From Zymoseptoria tritici IPO323 (taxonomy: Eukaryota > Ascomycota > Dothideomycetes > Mycosphaerellales > Mycosphaerellaceae): a stretch of DNA of 64,000 bases. The notes below the pieces were generated by a model. The model searched no databases. It worked only from the letters and a program-made list of their open reading frames with translations, and was not told the origin of the DNA. The position numbers and the translations under genes are program-made. The stretch covers positions 2,170,001 through 2,234,000 of the forward strand of contig NC_018214.1 in assembly GCF_000219625.1 (NCBI RefSeq). Direction: 5' to 3'. This document shows, in pieces, positions 10,830 through 21,612 of this stretch (positions are counted from its first letter, which is position 1; every line of letters starts with the position of its first letter).

Positions 10830-11414
10830 TTAAGCCGCAGTGAACACTGTCGCGGCGTCGAGTGGGTCCCGGAAATCTGCCCTCAGATGGTCGCCCTTTG
10901 TACTGCTCTGATCAGGCGTGGGCAGGCCCCGACTTCCGAGGAAGGCAAGCAGCTGCTCGGATCCATCGGATCCCCCTATCATCCCTGGTACCCGCCGGAA
11001 TGTGACACTGTTTGGGTCTATCGTGCCTGCCGCGTGGACATTCTGACCAGGGTTCCAGCATCCGCGACAGGAAAGCGGAGAAGATATCGCACGTTTCGAG
11101 ATCAGAACTCGCTTGACAGTGCCTGAACCAAGACTCATGTGACTGAGCCGTCGTAGATAAGCCACGGCATGGATATGCTTACGCTGGCGGCGCTTCAACG
11201 GTACTGTGACAAGCGAGAAGCGATCGTGCTGGACCAAGAAATGTGACAGCTCTTCGTGATAGGTGACATGCCATTTCTGGAGTTGAGCTTCTGTGTTCCA
11301 GGAATTTTCACTGTCTTGTCCTGATGCTGCGTGGTCGACTGGCAAGACCGTTGAGCCCAGTTCGAGAAGCAAACCGTTGTGGCCAAGATCTTGAGTGGTG
11401 TTCGGAAGCGAAAG
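10830..11414 (-). CDS. R3H-domain-like reading frame, 5' end missing
   Basis: The frame is open from 11414 (just after an acceptor-like ACTAG) to a stop at 10830. Its middle reads as an R3H-like single-stranded nucleic-acid-binding fold: EELSHFLVQHDRFSLV, then RRQRKHIHAVAYLRRL containing R-x3-H, then SLGSGTVKRVLISKR. There is no ATG in this frame between the domain and the MULE insertion point at 11475. The start must therefore lie beyond the transposon nest or be lost. It is followed on the same strand by the C2H2 gene. The R3H assignment is by eye, and a pseudogene is possible. Confidence 0.4.
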   Translation of the reverse strand, partial: LSLPNTTQDLGHNGLLLELGSTVLPVDHAASGQDSENSWNTEAQLQKWHVTYHEELSHFLVQHDRFSLVTVPLKRRQRKHIHAVAYLRRLSHMSLGSGTVKRVLISKRAISSPLSCRGCWNPGQNVHAAGTIDPNSVTFRRVPGMIGGSDGSEQLLAFLGSRGLPTPDQSSTKGDHLRADFRDPLDAATVFTAA

Positions 11415-11467
11415 CTAGTCTCAGAAGCACAGACCCTCTTGGCGAGCACTAACCTCTTCGAGCGCCT

Positions 11468-11475
11468 CGCCTGAG
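11468..11475. repeat. Left TSD of the MULE (CGCCTGAG)
   Basis: The 8 bp here recur as CGCCTGAG at 47075-47082, directly outside the inverted terminal repeats. MULEs usually make 8-11 bp duplications. A further copy of GCGCCTGAGA lies at about 47149, so the match is slightly less unique than its length suggests. Confidence 0.65.
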
Positions 11476-11524
11476 CCTCAATGATATTTGCCGCCTAAGA
11501 TCCGGTTATTTGCCGCCTGGGAGG
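11476..11524 (+). repeat. MULE left terminal inverted repeat with doubled motif
   Basis: The 49 bp match the reverse complement of 47026-47074 at 39 positions. Each end holds two copies of the 12-mer TATTTGCCGCCT with starts 24 bp apart, which suggests paired transposase-binding sites. Confidence 0.7.
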
Positions 11525-12279
11525 TCACGTGCACGGGACTCGCACTTACGCGTGTCGCGTTTCTTACCTATTTTTATAGTATAAATAGACGTATTTTAGT
11601 CGCTGTCCTATACCCTTACCGTCGCCGGCATCTACTATACCTCCTATTGTTTCCGCTATATCTAGCTCTTCCGCTATGCCCTTAGCTACCGCCGCCGCGC
11701 CGCCGCCGTCTACCTTCGAGAGGTAGTTTCTTAAGAAAGATAAAGAAGATAAGGATAATAGTAATATACCGTAAGAGGAGTTCGATTCGCTAGAGCCGTA
11801 GGAGAAAGAAGAGGTGTTAAAGGAGCGTAAGATACGTAGTATCTATAAAGAGCTTAGTTAGCGGAATAATAGTATTAATAGAAGTAATAGAAATAGAGGT
11901 ATTAGTATAAGCGATATTAATAGAAATAGAGGTATTAGTACGAGCGATATTAATATAATAATATAGGATTCTTAGCGCGGTTTCGAGCCTAATATAGCTT
12001 ATTTTAATGCTATTCCTATACTAGATATCTAGCCTTAGTTTCCCTTATAATAAGCGGCCGAGGACTATATCTATTAGTACTCGAAGTAGACTAGATAGGA
12101 GGCTACGAAACCAAAGGGCGCTATTAAGAGGGATAGGGTTGTTATAAAGTAGCGGTAGATCTATACAAAGGGTAAGAGCGAGCGGTATATAATTTAAAGG
12201 AAGTAGAATTAAGTAGCCGCCGGTATTACTCCTATACGTAATAAGAGCTTAAAGAAGATAGGCTATACTATAGCGATAA

Positions 12280-13072
12280 CCGTATCGATAGACGGCCGAA
12301 CAGACTGCACCTTCACGCGGTGGCCGTCGTAAGTACCTTCCTTAGAAGGGAAACTAAGACAGTCTAGAAGAAACCTCCTCGAAAACCTCTTAAAATCCGC
12401 CCGAAATCCTTCTCGAAATCCGCCTTAAAACACAAGCTACAGAATAACAGTACGATTCGAACGAATAGCTCTCTACGCTACGAACAAGAAGAAGAAGAAG
12501 AAGAAGAAGAGGCAGTCTACTCTATCCTATACGCGCACCTCCTCGAAATCCGAATCGAAATCGCATGTCCCTTCTCTAGTAGAGACGTCGTTACCCTTAA
12601 AAGGAAGCATATATATACTTTAAAGAGCTAGAACTCGGTAGAATCTACAACTCTGCGATTAACCTACGTAGCTATATACGTTTAGAAGCGGCATACAGTT
12701 CTACAAAGGCATATTAAGGACAAGAGAAGACAGCGAGTTAGACAGCTGCTTTTGCACTGCTTTTGCATTCAAATTTGCAGCGTGCGTGCGAAGCGGAAGG
12801 ATCCGCTAAAACTTCTACAAAAAGCTTAGCGCGAAAATTCTGCAGCCCTAGGCTGCAACACTCGTTTAATTTCCTTTGTCCTGCATTTGTTTAAAGTCCT
12901 TTAGTATTGCCTTAGGCACGGGGTCTCCCCTAAGGTTAAAGAATACCAAAGAATCTAATTGTAACTAGATCTACTGCTTTGCCTTTAGGGCAAAGCCGTC
13001 CTACATAGTCTTAGACTCCAAAAGGACGTAAATGGAACAAACAAACAAACAAACAAACAACCGTATCGATAG
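12280..13072 (+). mobile_element. 5'-truncated LINE fragment with flanking TSD
   Basis: The body 12292-13060 is flanked by CCGTATCGATAG at 12280-12291 and 13061-13072. It ends with GGACGTAAATGGAACAAAC followed by (AAAC)n. The same 3' end and tail occur, reverse-complemented, in LINE-A (18533-18590), so this is a 5'-truncated copy of that family, inserted in plus orientation within the MULE. A GAA run sits at 12487-12510. Confidence 0.75.
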
Positions 13073-13547
13073 TAGATAAGGAGTCGCTAGATACCTTACT
13101 ATAGAAGATTAGTCTTAGGAAGGAGCCCGTTTATAACTACCCCTCTAGCGATATTATCGGATTAGTACTCTACCGCTATAAGGCTCGTAGAGCGGCAATA
13201 GTAGAGTTTCTTACTAATGCCTATAAGGCCGGTATGTCTACGAAGTCCGCTAGATTTATATATAAACAATAGTTTACCGGTAAGCGTAATAATACGCCTT
13301 AAGTGCTCCGAGATATATATAACGCTACTACTTACGTACGTAGCCTTTAACTCGAATCTATAGGCCTAATAGCGAGGGTATTATAGACTCTTAAGGACGA
13401 AGGTTATTAGTACGAGCTACTAGAGAATAGGGCTACTAATATACTCGAAGGACTAGTATTCGCTTATCTAGAGCTACTAAGTATATAGAAGGCTAACTCC
13501 GACTACCTTATAGTCGACTATACCTATAAGGTTATTAAGTATAGCAT

Positions 13548-13876
13548 TGTTAGAAGCACCTCAAGAGGGAGTGTAGGCTTGCACCGAAAACAAATAGTTG
13601 TAGAATGTAACGAGTCGATTCGATAAGGAAGGGAATAGACGAGAGCGTCCCCCGAGGCTATATACCCGCCCTTCGTGTTGCTAAATGCGTCCCTCCGCCT
13701 AGACTAGGCACCGGTCGTAGTCTAACGTCCGCTCGGGGGCCGTCGTGCGTCTGTAAGGTTCGTCCCTCTACAGGATGTCCTAGTCTAGGCTAGATAAGAT
13801 AGCACCGGTAATCTGTAGTACTAGGATAGTCTAGGTTAGGACAGGTAGGAGACGTTATTGTAAGGGTGTCCTTACA
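13548..13876 (-). repeat. Gypsy-1 LTR (3' in element orientation)
   Basis: Begins TGTTAGAAGCACC and ends GGTGTCCTTACA on the plus strand. It pairs with 44612-44940 at equal length, with mostly C/T and G/A differences. Next to it (13877-13900) lies a pyrimidine run that is a purine-rich PPT (GGGGAGGGGGGCAA) in element orientation. Confidence 0.9.
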
Positions 13877-14111
13877 TTGCCCCCCTCCCCTTTCTGCAAC
13901 TAACCTTAGTTGCGGTAGAAAATTTACAAGCTATTAGCTGCCAGATGTCCTAATCTAGAAGGATTTGCGGGTCTATAGCGTCGCTATATTAATTTAATTC
14001 TTCTTCTAAACTTTCTCTCTTCTTTACTAACTACTAAAAGTAAGTAATCTAGGGTAGTGCTAGTATAGTCTAGTTTAGGTCTAGCAAGGCTAATATTAGC
14101 GCAGACACACT

Positions 14112-15013
14112 ATATCTTCCGCCGCCGCGGCCCTCGTACGTAACGATTACGCTAGAAAGGTCCGCAACGGGACTTTTAACTACAATCCGTGCTTTAATTG
14201 TATTAAAGACATTAAGCAGAATAAAGACTTAACTAAGCTATACTAGTTAGCGTTAGAGAAGCCTATTAAGGGCATTACTGCCAAATGCGCCGGCTGTCTA
14301 GACGACAGAAACGCCGATTGCTTCTAGGTAGGATATTTCTAGACTGTTCTAGAGTCTTTTAGATCTAGGCTAACCCTAAATAGCTCCCTCCGGCCCGTAA
14401 GGACGAGTAGGATACTATTAATGCCTAGATTTAAGCAGAGTACGCTAATCCGGTAGCGAACGCGGACAACAAGAAGAAGTTAAGGAGTAAGGTGCTCCTG
14501 TTTGCTAGTTCGATTAAGTTGTATATGCCGTTCTAGCTTATTTTAGACTAGTATGCTAACTGTTAGCGCCTTAGGGAGCTTAGAAACAGCGTTCGCGGCC
14601 CGGAGGGTCTTACTTTGCACTAGGGTACCGGCGAGTAGGACACGTCGGGTTAAAAGGTTAAGAAGCGGGACAGGTCGGCCGCTGCTTATATAGAAAAGGC
14701 CGTAAGTGTACCGTTCTAGCGCATTTTAGACTATGCTAATACTAGGATGTAGGAGCAGGCTACTGCCGGGACCCCGAGGTCTAAGAGAAGCCGCCTAATT
14801 AATCTAAAGGGCGCTATTATAGTCTAGTCGTTAACAGAAAAGCTTAATAAGTACAAGACTGCCTTATATCGTAACAGCAAGGCCCTAGAGAGGTTTAATA
14901 TGTACGCTAGGGGTACGGGAAAGACTAATAGGGAGGCGTTAAAGGCTTTAGTGCGTACTACGGCCGCTTAGGAGCGTAGAGAGGACGCTTTAGACGAGGA
15001 TAGCGATAATTAA
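14112..15013 (+). pseudogene. Gypsy-1 antisense accessory gene encoding a CxxC/CxxC(x7)C protein
   Basis: Antisense to Gypsy-1 pol, between the chromodomain end and the 3' LTR. A frame can be followed from ATA 14112 (a likely RIP-mutated ATG, then SSAAAALVRNDYARK) to TAA at 15013. One 56 bp intron is predicted (14328-14383; donor GTAGGA, branch CTAAC, acceptor ATAG), phase 0, for about 281 residues. The N-terminal part holds NPCFNC, 28 residues, then KCAGC-x7-CF and a TAG where Trp is expected, just before the donor. The remainder is basic and helical (KKKLRSKVLLF, LTEKLNKYKTALYRNSK). Most stops are TAG at plausible Trp/Gln sites. It matches the accessory gene of Gypsy-2A/2B in position, orientation, Cys pattern and intron site. 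The function is unknown. Confidence 0.6.
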
Positions 15014-15304
15014 GCCGGTTTAGTCTAGTTAGCTCTAGCAGTATATAGGGTATAACAGATAATACTATTACGCAGAGTAATAGGGCCCTTTTAAGTTATA
15101 ATAGCGCAGAATAGCTTAATGTAGGCTAGAATAGTCTAGAATAGAAAACCTTAACGCCTAAATGAAATCCCTAGAATTATTAAAAATGTTTAAAGTCTAA
15201 TACTATAAAGGAAGAAAAAGGATTAAAAATTAACTAAGGGGGTTAGCGTTTTTTCTAGAATTTACCGCGCGCAGTTAGTCCTTTCTAGCCTATTCTGCGC
15301 CGGT

Positions 15305-16900
15305 AGGCCCGCATTGCTGCCGGGCTAATATTAACTGCTGCTTCCTAGGAGTTCTCGGACTAGTCGTAATCTTTCTACTTAATAAGGTACTCCCGATTGT
15401 TTAGTTCGTCTATACGTTCGGCCAGAATAGCCTCGACTTCGTATTCGTTGTCCTCTCCGGCGTCGTATCGCATTATCCTGTCCTATTTGCGACTAAACTA
15501 GTCCGGGATAGATAGTTCTAGCAGAGAAATATAAAAGGTTAGGTAGATCTTTAGTAAGTCTAGTAGATCGAGCGTATATGCGACGCGGTTAATAACCGCT
15601 TTTACCTTATAAGGTCTAATATATTTGTAATCGAGCTTCGCCGAAGGTCTTAATAACCTAATATTGCGTATGTTAAGGTAGACTTCGTCTCCGACGTTAA
15701 AGGAGATGTCCTTCCTATGCTCGTTCGCCTACTTAGCTATTTGCTTCTTTGTTTTGGCCAGTCTAACCCGCAGTTTCTTCTAGTTAGAGATAACGCGGTC
15801 CGTAAGTTATGCGGCGAACAGGGCTTCTCGTCTATTCTAGCGTAGTCTGGGCTAGTAGTACCGCCGAGGGTCCCGTATAGTATACGCCTAGAATAGTATA
15901 ACCCCTGTTGCGGAGTGTACACTATTATTGTATAAGAATTCCGCAGTAGAAAGTAGGGAGGCCTAGTTGTCCTGTTTATAGTTGTAGTATATGCGAAGAT
16001 ACTACTCTAGCGTCTGGTTTTAGCGCTCTGTTTACCTGTCTGTTTAGGGGTGGAACGCTATGCTTAGTTTTCGGCGTATGCTAAGGCAGAAACAGAACGT
16101 GCTCTAGAATTTTAAGGTTAGGATAGGCCCTCGATCCAACGTAATCGTAGCTAGTGTACTATAGAGTCGTACGACTTCCCTTATAAACACCTCTACGAGC
16201 TCCGCTACGGTAATCGTCTTCTTACATAGCGTATAATAGACTATTTTGGTACATCTGTCTACGATTACTAGGATTAAGTCGTAAGCCTGGCCTAGAAGCA
16301 TGCTAGGTAGCAGGTCCGTTATAAAGTCTAGCGTTATATCCTCCTATAGTATAAGCGATAATAGCTCTATATATAACAATCCGTAAGGTTTGTGCCGCCG
16401 TAGCTTTAACCTACTATACGCTTAATACGTTCGTATATAGTCCTTAACGTATTTCCTTATTTTAGGCTAGTAGAAACTCCTTTGTAGAAGTTCGAGCGTT
16501 CGAGAGAAGCCGAAGTGCCCTACTATAGGGTCGTCGTAGTATTCCTAAAGTAGTTAGAGTCTTATGCTTCCTTTAGGTACGTAGGCCTTGCCGTCTATAT
16601 ATGCGACTCTATCCTCGTTAGTCTATCGATCTGCCTAGAAAGCAGGTTCCGCTTAGTCCTTCTCCTCGTTAATCCTGTTAAAGGTCGGGTCTTTTAAGAA
16701 GGCGCGTTTTAGGCGCGTTTTCAGGTCTAGGGCGTCCTTTACTACCCCCGCGTGCCTTACTAGTCTATTATAGTCCAGATGCGGTTAGAATGCCGTCTAG
16801 AGGAGCTACAAGCTTGCAGACGACTCTTCGTCTATAGCCTACTGTCTAGAGTAGTCCTTGTTCGTTAGGTTAGGCCTTCTACTTAGTATATCCGCCGCCC
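15305..16900 (-). pseudogene. Gypsy-1 integrase and chromodomain
   Basis: Recognisable pieces are the integrase core (AYDLILVIVDRCTKIVYY at 16104-16301, ending LDRGPILTLKF) and a C-terminal chromodomain at about 15449-15305 (YEVEAILAERID, REYLIK.KDYD.SENS.EAA, with TAG in place of the aromatic Trp). Integrase plus chromodomain defines chromoviruses, whose chromodomain guides integration to chromatin. Stops are numerous; Gypsy-2A cuts the polyprotein upstream at 16957. Confidence 0.7.
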
Positions 16901-16957
16901 TATTAGCCTTGCCGAGTTTATAAATAGTCCTAAAGTCGATCTGCAACAACTACTCGG

Positions 16958-17172
16958 TGTCACATCTGCCTCCGCCGAATACCGACAATCGGCATCTAAT
17001 CCCCTGCCTTAGCGGCATATGCACCCCTACTAGGGCCTTTTAAGCTCGTTTAAGCTAGATTGCGCCTGTAGTATAAGGATACGTAGAATCTCCTCCTTCC
17101 GAGAGAGTATCGAATCGAGTCTGTTCTAAAGTAATTTATACTGCTACTCTATTCTTAACTGCACCTTTTACA
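16958..17172 (+). repeat. Gypsy-2A 5' LTR
   Basis: Starts TGTCACATCTGCC and ends CACCTTTTACA, 215 bp. Near-identical copies are at 21398-21612, 28110-28324 and 41329-41543. ATCGAATCG inside it is complementary to CGATTCGAT just downstream of the LTR. Confidence 0.9.
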
Positions 17173-18520
17173 TACGATTCGATCTACCCTACAGTACGAC
17201 GAATTACTTCCGAGATAGCTTCGTCTCGTCCCGGCCTATTAGGAAGCAAGAGCACCCGTCGCCGTGCGAACGAACCTACTAACGACCTAGATACTATAGA
17301 AACCTCTACTTAGACTGCCGTTAGCGACGACGAAGACGCCGAAGGCGGGCCTAAAAACCCGGAAGAACCTATTAGGTATTAGGATGCCGCTAACGAGGGC
17401 GAAGAAGAACCGGAGAACCCTCTATAGGGAGAAGACACTCTACCTAAGGAAGAAGAAGACGACATTAATAAACAAATCCGTAAGGAAGAGGCCGCTACCG
17501 CTAGATAGGAGCGCCTCCTCTAGCTTAGCCTTCTCTAGGCACGCAATAAGGCTATAAGGGACCGCATCGCCTAGGTACAGAACGGATCTATCCCTATTAT
17601 CCTACCCGATGCCCTAGTTCGGCTATCTATCCCTAAGAACGCGCTCCTAAAGGCCCGGAATTCCTATATCTTCGAGGGAAAGAACCGCGCCGACTAGGAA
17701 TAGTAGTAAGAAGACATTAACCGAGTAATTAACTAGGCTAGTATAGCTACCGACGAAGAAAAGATAGAATTCGCTAAAGAATAGATAGCGAGACCCTAAA
17801 AGCAGCACTAGAAGCGCTACCTTCTTAATAAGGCACCTGTTCGGCTAATATAGAGCGATATGTAGCTCGTAATGCTAGATTCTATAGGTACAAAAGACAA
17901 ACGTACCTAAAGAGCTATAGACAATATTAAAGAGGCTAAATAGGGCGATAGGACCCTAACCGGGCTAATAAACTACCTAAAAGAACAGTAGGATAAGATC
18001 GGTTATACCGACATTCCTAGGATAATCTATAAATTTAAGGGAGCTCTTACCCCGGCAGTTAGAAACAGGCTCGAACAGGGCTAAGTTACCCTTACGACCC
18101 TTGTAGATGCGGAGGAACGAGCTAATATATCATACCGACAGATATAGGAATTTAACAAAAAGCGCTTAGCGAAGACTTCCGTCGACGAGACTAATAGAAG
18201 GCGCCTAAACAAAAATAACAAGCCCCCGAGTAGGCCGAGAAGGGCTAAAACCCCCCTAAAGGCGGCTAATAAGGAGAAGTCGGCTACCGCCTGCTAGATA
18301 TGTAGTAAAGAGGGCTACCGGCGCTAGGAATGCCCTAATAAGGACTAGTCGGGAAAAGGGAGAGCCCGTAGTAGATCTCCTTTAACCGCTATAGGTTAAG
18401 TCTAGTACTTAGAGGCCTAAAGAAAGGCTGCCGAGCTAGGAGGAATTCCCTAAACTACAGGGGAAGGGCTAATACGCCTTAAAGTAGAGATACAGGGTCC
18501 TAATAGGACTAAGACACTCC
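17173..18520 (+). pseudogene. Gypsy-2A gag
   Basis: Parallel to 21613-22960 of Gypsy-2B but with more TA changes. It is acidic and Glu/Arg-rich. A CCHC-like knuckle near 18289-18336 reads C-stop-I-C-S-K-E-G-Y-R-R-stop-E-C, with the His now Tyr and both Trp now TAG. LINE-A interrupts it at 18533. Confidence 0.75.
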
Positions 18521-18532
18521 GAGCACTGCTCG

Positions 18533-18562
18533 TTTGTTTGTTTGTTTGTTTGTTTGTTTGTT
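18533..18562 (-). repeat. LINE-A 3' tail, (AAAC)n
   Basis: Reads as TTTG repeats on the plus strand, directly next to the left TSD. The same tail ends the fragment at 13060. Confidence 0.85.
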
Positions 18563-21397
18563 CCATTTACGTCCTGTAGGAGTCTATAACTATGTAGGAC
18601 GGCTGTCTCGCGACAGCAGTCTATCTATGTACAATCGTTGTTCTCTCGTATCTCTTAACCTTAGGGAAAGACCCGTGCCTAGGATAGTAGCAAGCTAGTA
18701 TCGAAGGACTTTAAAGAAAGACAAATAAGGAAAAGTAAAAGGAGTGTAGGCTAGACAGTCTCGTCTTCGCCTCTTGCTAGGTGCTAGGACCTAGAAGCAA
18801 TCTTTGTATCCGAGAGAAAGGTAGTAAGGTGTTTCCGGAGTTCCTTATCTTCTACTATTTCTAGTAGAGATTGTGCTTGTCGTAGCGGTAGTAGCCTAAA
18901 TACATCGTAGATAGGGCAGCTATATACGAGGTGTTCTGCTGTTTCTCGTCGTCCGCAAGGGCAGTCTAGCGTCGTTGCGTGTCTAAAGTAATAGAGATAG
19001 GACTTTAGGTATCCGTATCCTAATAGGATAGTATAGAAGGCACTAGTTAAAGCGCGTCTTCCTCCTATTCTATGTTTTCCTAGCGAGCTCTATAGAAATC
19101 GACTAAGGTAGCTATTTGTATTCCTAGGTACCTTATTAATCTCCCGTTGTCTTGCTATTTCGTATCGGGTTTTCTAGACGCTAAAGAGATCGTCTTTTGC
19201 GTAGTTAGCCCTCTCGTGTTCTACGAAATGCTTGTATTGTCGGAGTCGATAACAGAGTAGTTGTATCTATATTCTCTATCGTTTTTGCGGAAGTATCTCT
19301 CTCGAGTCCTCGTGTTAGACTTCTCGCATATCCGAAGGCGCGCTTTAGATAGCGAGTCTTACAGGGTGGTTTTCGGGTAGCTTTGCTACGCGTAGAGAGT
19401 ATAAAATTGACTGTCTCTCTAGGCGTAGATCCGGGGGGAAGAGATTTAACTCTACTTCGGACGGGACGTTTAGGGCAGTACGGAAAACGCCTAGGATCTT
19501 CCTACAAGCTTTACTTTATAGAGATACTAGAGGTTTTATACTCTTTTTCGACCGCTACCAAACCGGGGCCCTGTAGTCTACTATTGTAGTAACGCAGGCT
19601 AGGTAGATCTTTCTTAACGATATAGAAGACAGACCGCGTTCGGTATTTGCTAGTCTTTCTAATTAATAGAATGCTGCTTGTACTTATGCCGATCTTATTG
19701 CAATATGCTCCTTAAAGGTAAGACCGGCATCTAGCCAAATCCCAAGCTACCTTATCGCTTTCTTCGCTAGGCAAACAATATCGCCGTTTGGAAGAATTAC
19801 CAGGCAATCGGACCCTTTTCCTTTCGAGAAGTGTATTAGGTCTGTCTTTGCTAGGTCGAAAGCAATCGAGTTCTTCTTTCCTAGGTCTATTAGCCTTCTT
19901 GCTTTACGTTCTAGTACCTTAGAGTTCTTCTTAAGGGACGTAGACGAGGTAGATAGTCTAATGTCGTCGACGTAGGAACTAGGAGTAACTCCTTGTAGCG
20001 AGAAGAATATATCGCGCGTATAGATAAGAAAGAGGATAGGAGACATTAGGCTGCCTTGCGGAACGCCGATCTCTACGTCCTGGAATTCCTATATCTGTCC
20101 GTCGAATGCTATTCGTAGGCGTCTATTGCTTATAAACGACTAAACCTAATGTATAAGGCTATGCGGAAGCCTTAACTAGATTATTATTCTTAATAGTCGG
20201 TTCTTTGCAACGTAGTCGTATGCTCCTCTTACGTCGAGGAAGATAACCGAAGTCTTCTTTTTCTTTCTTCGATTCTCCTCGATTTCGTTCGTTAAGAGAA
20301 GCACCGTATCGATAGCCGATTTCTTCTTTCGCCCTCCTAACTGCGAGTCGTGTAGAAGGGGCTTCGTCTCTGCGATAATCCCTAGGCGTTTTGCGAGTAT
20401 TCTCTTACTAATCTTACTAAGGCAGTTTAGGAGAGAGATAACTTGGTAGGCCTTAGGGACCGAATAGTCTGGTTTTCCCGGCTTTGCTAGAACTGCGCCT
20501 GTCGCAACTTTCCAGCATCGGGGGTAGTGTCCTTCGTCGAGTAGCCTCCTATATATACGTAGAAAGGTAATAGGAATAGCGCCGTACGCTTTACTAATAA
20601 TAGCTTACGTAATACCGTCTAGGCCCGGCGTTTTTCCTTTTACTATCTTCGTACTATAGGCGGCAGCGAGTTCCTCTTTAGTTAGCGTAGTCCAGCCCTA
20701 ATCCCCGGCTGTATACGCTTCCTAACGGCTAGGTAGAGGTTCCTCGGCAGGAGGGCGCGGAAATAAGGCTTCGGAGAAGGCCTTACATTTCCCCTCGAAA
20801 GAATCCTCGTTGTTTATCGTAGGTATCTGTCTTCGGCTGCTGTTCCTAGTATAGGACATAGCTTTAAAGATAGATTTCGAGTCTTCTTTTTCGAGGAAAG
20901 CGTTCTAGTAGTTCTTCTTAGCTATTTTAATAGCTTAGAAGTACTTGTTTCTTGCTTTCGTATACGCCTCTTTCTCGTCTAGCGTCGGCGTACGTCCGCA
21001 GGTAAAGGTCTGTCTATATGTTCTAGACATTGTGCGGCGTAGCGTGCGTAGCTCTCTATTCTACCAAGGTTTTGCGCAGGCGTGTACTACTTTCTCTAGG
21101 ATTGCTCCCCGTATCGATTCGGTAATATACGAGGTAAAGGAGTCTGCGATGTCGTCGAGGGAGTTCGTATAGTTAATAGACGTCGCCTTGCTTATTAGGA
21201 GATCTGTAAACAGTTCCTAATCCGCGGAAGCTATGTCTAGAACTACTTTCTTCTGTTAGGCTCGATCTTGCGCGCTAATAAGGTCTATAGATATAGCCTT
21301 ATAGTCTAAGCCTGTCGGAATCGTTCTCCAGTCGATTTCTTTCGTAGATAAGGATCCTCTTGTAAACGTAAGGTCTAGGACCGACTCTGCGTCTAGG

Positions 21398-21612
21398 TGT
21401 CACATCTGCCTCCGCCGAATACCGACAATCGGCATCTGATCCCCTGCCTTAGCGGCATATGCACCCCTACTAGGGCCTTTTGAGCTCGTTTAAGCTAGAT
21501 TGCGCCTGTAGTATAAGGATACGTAGAATCTCCTCCTTCCGAGAGAGTATCGAATCGAGTCTGTTCTAAAGTGATTTATACTGCTACTCTATCCTTAATT
21601 GCACCTTTTATA
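21398..21612 (+). repeat. Gypsy-2B 5' LTR
   Basis: 215 bp, ending TTTTATA where the 3' LTR has TTTTACA (a CpA-to-TpA change). ATCGAATCG at 21549-21557 is complementary to CGATTCGAT in the bases after the LTR (21613-21624), so a transcript starting there could self-prime. Confidence 0.9.

Noticed and set aside
10452..11126. 224-codon plus-strand frame opposite the zinc-finger and R3H-like frames
   Set aside because: The minus strand carries recognisable C2H2 and R3H-like motifs here; the plus frame has none.
12487..12510. GAA microsatellite as a separate feature
   Set aside because: It is short and lies inside the truncated LINE fragment; no independent meaning is seen.
18533..18562. TTTG run as a simple microsatellite
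   Set aside because: It sits exactly between a TSD and a LINE 3' end and recurs in the second copy, so it is the LINE tail.
19383..19589. 68-codon plus-strand frame inside LINE-A
   Set aside because: Antisense to the ORF2 region of LINE-A; chance opening in RIPped DNA.
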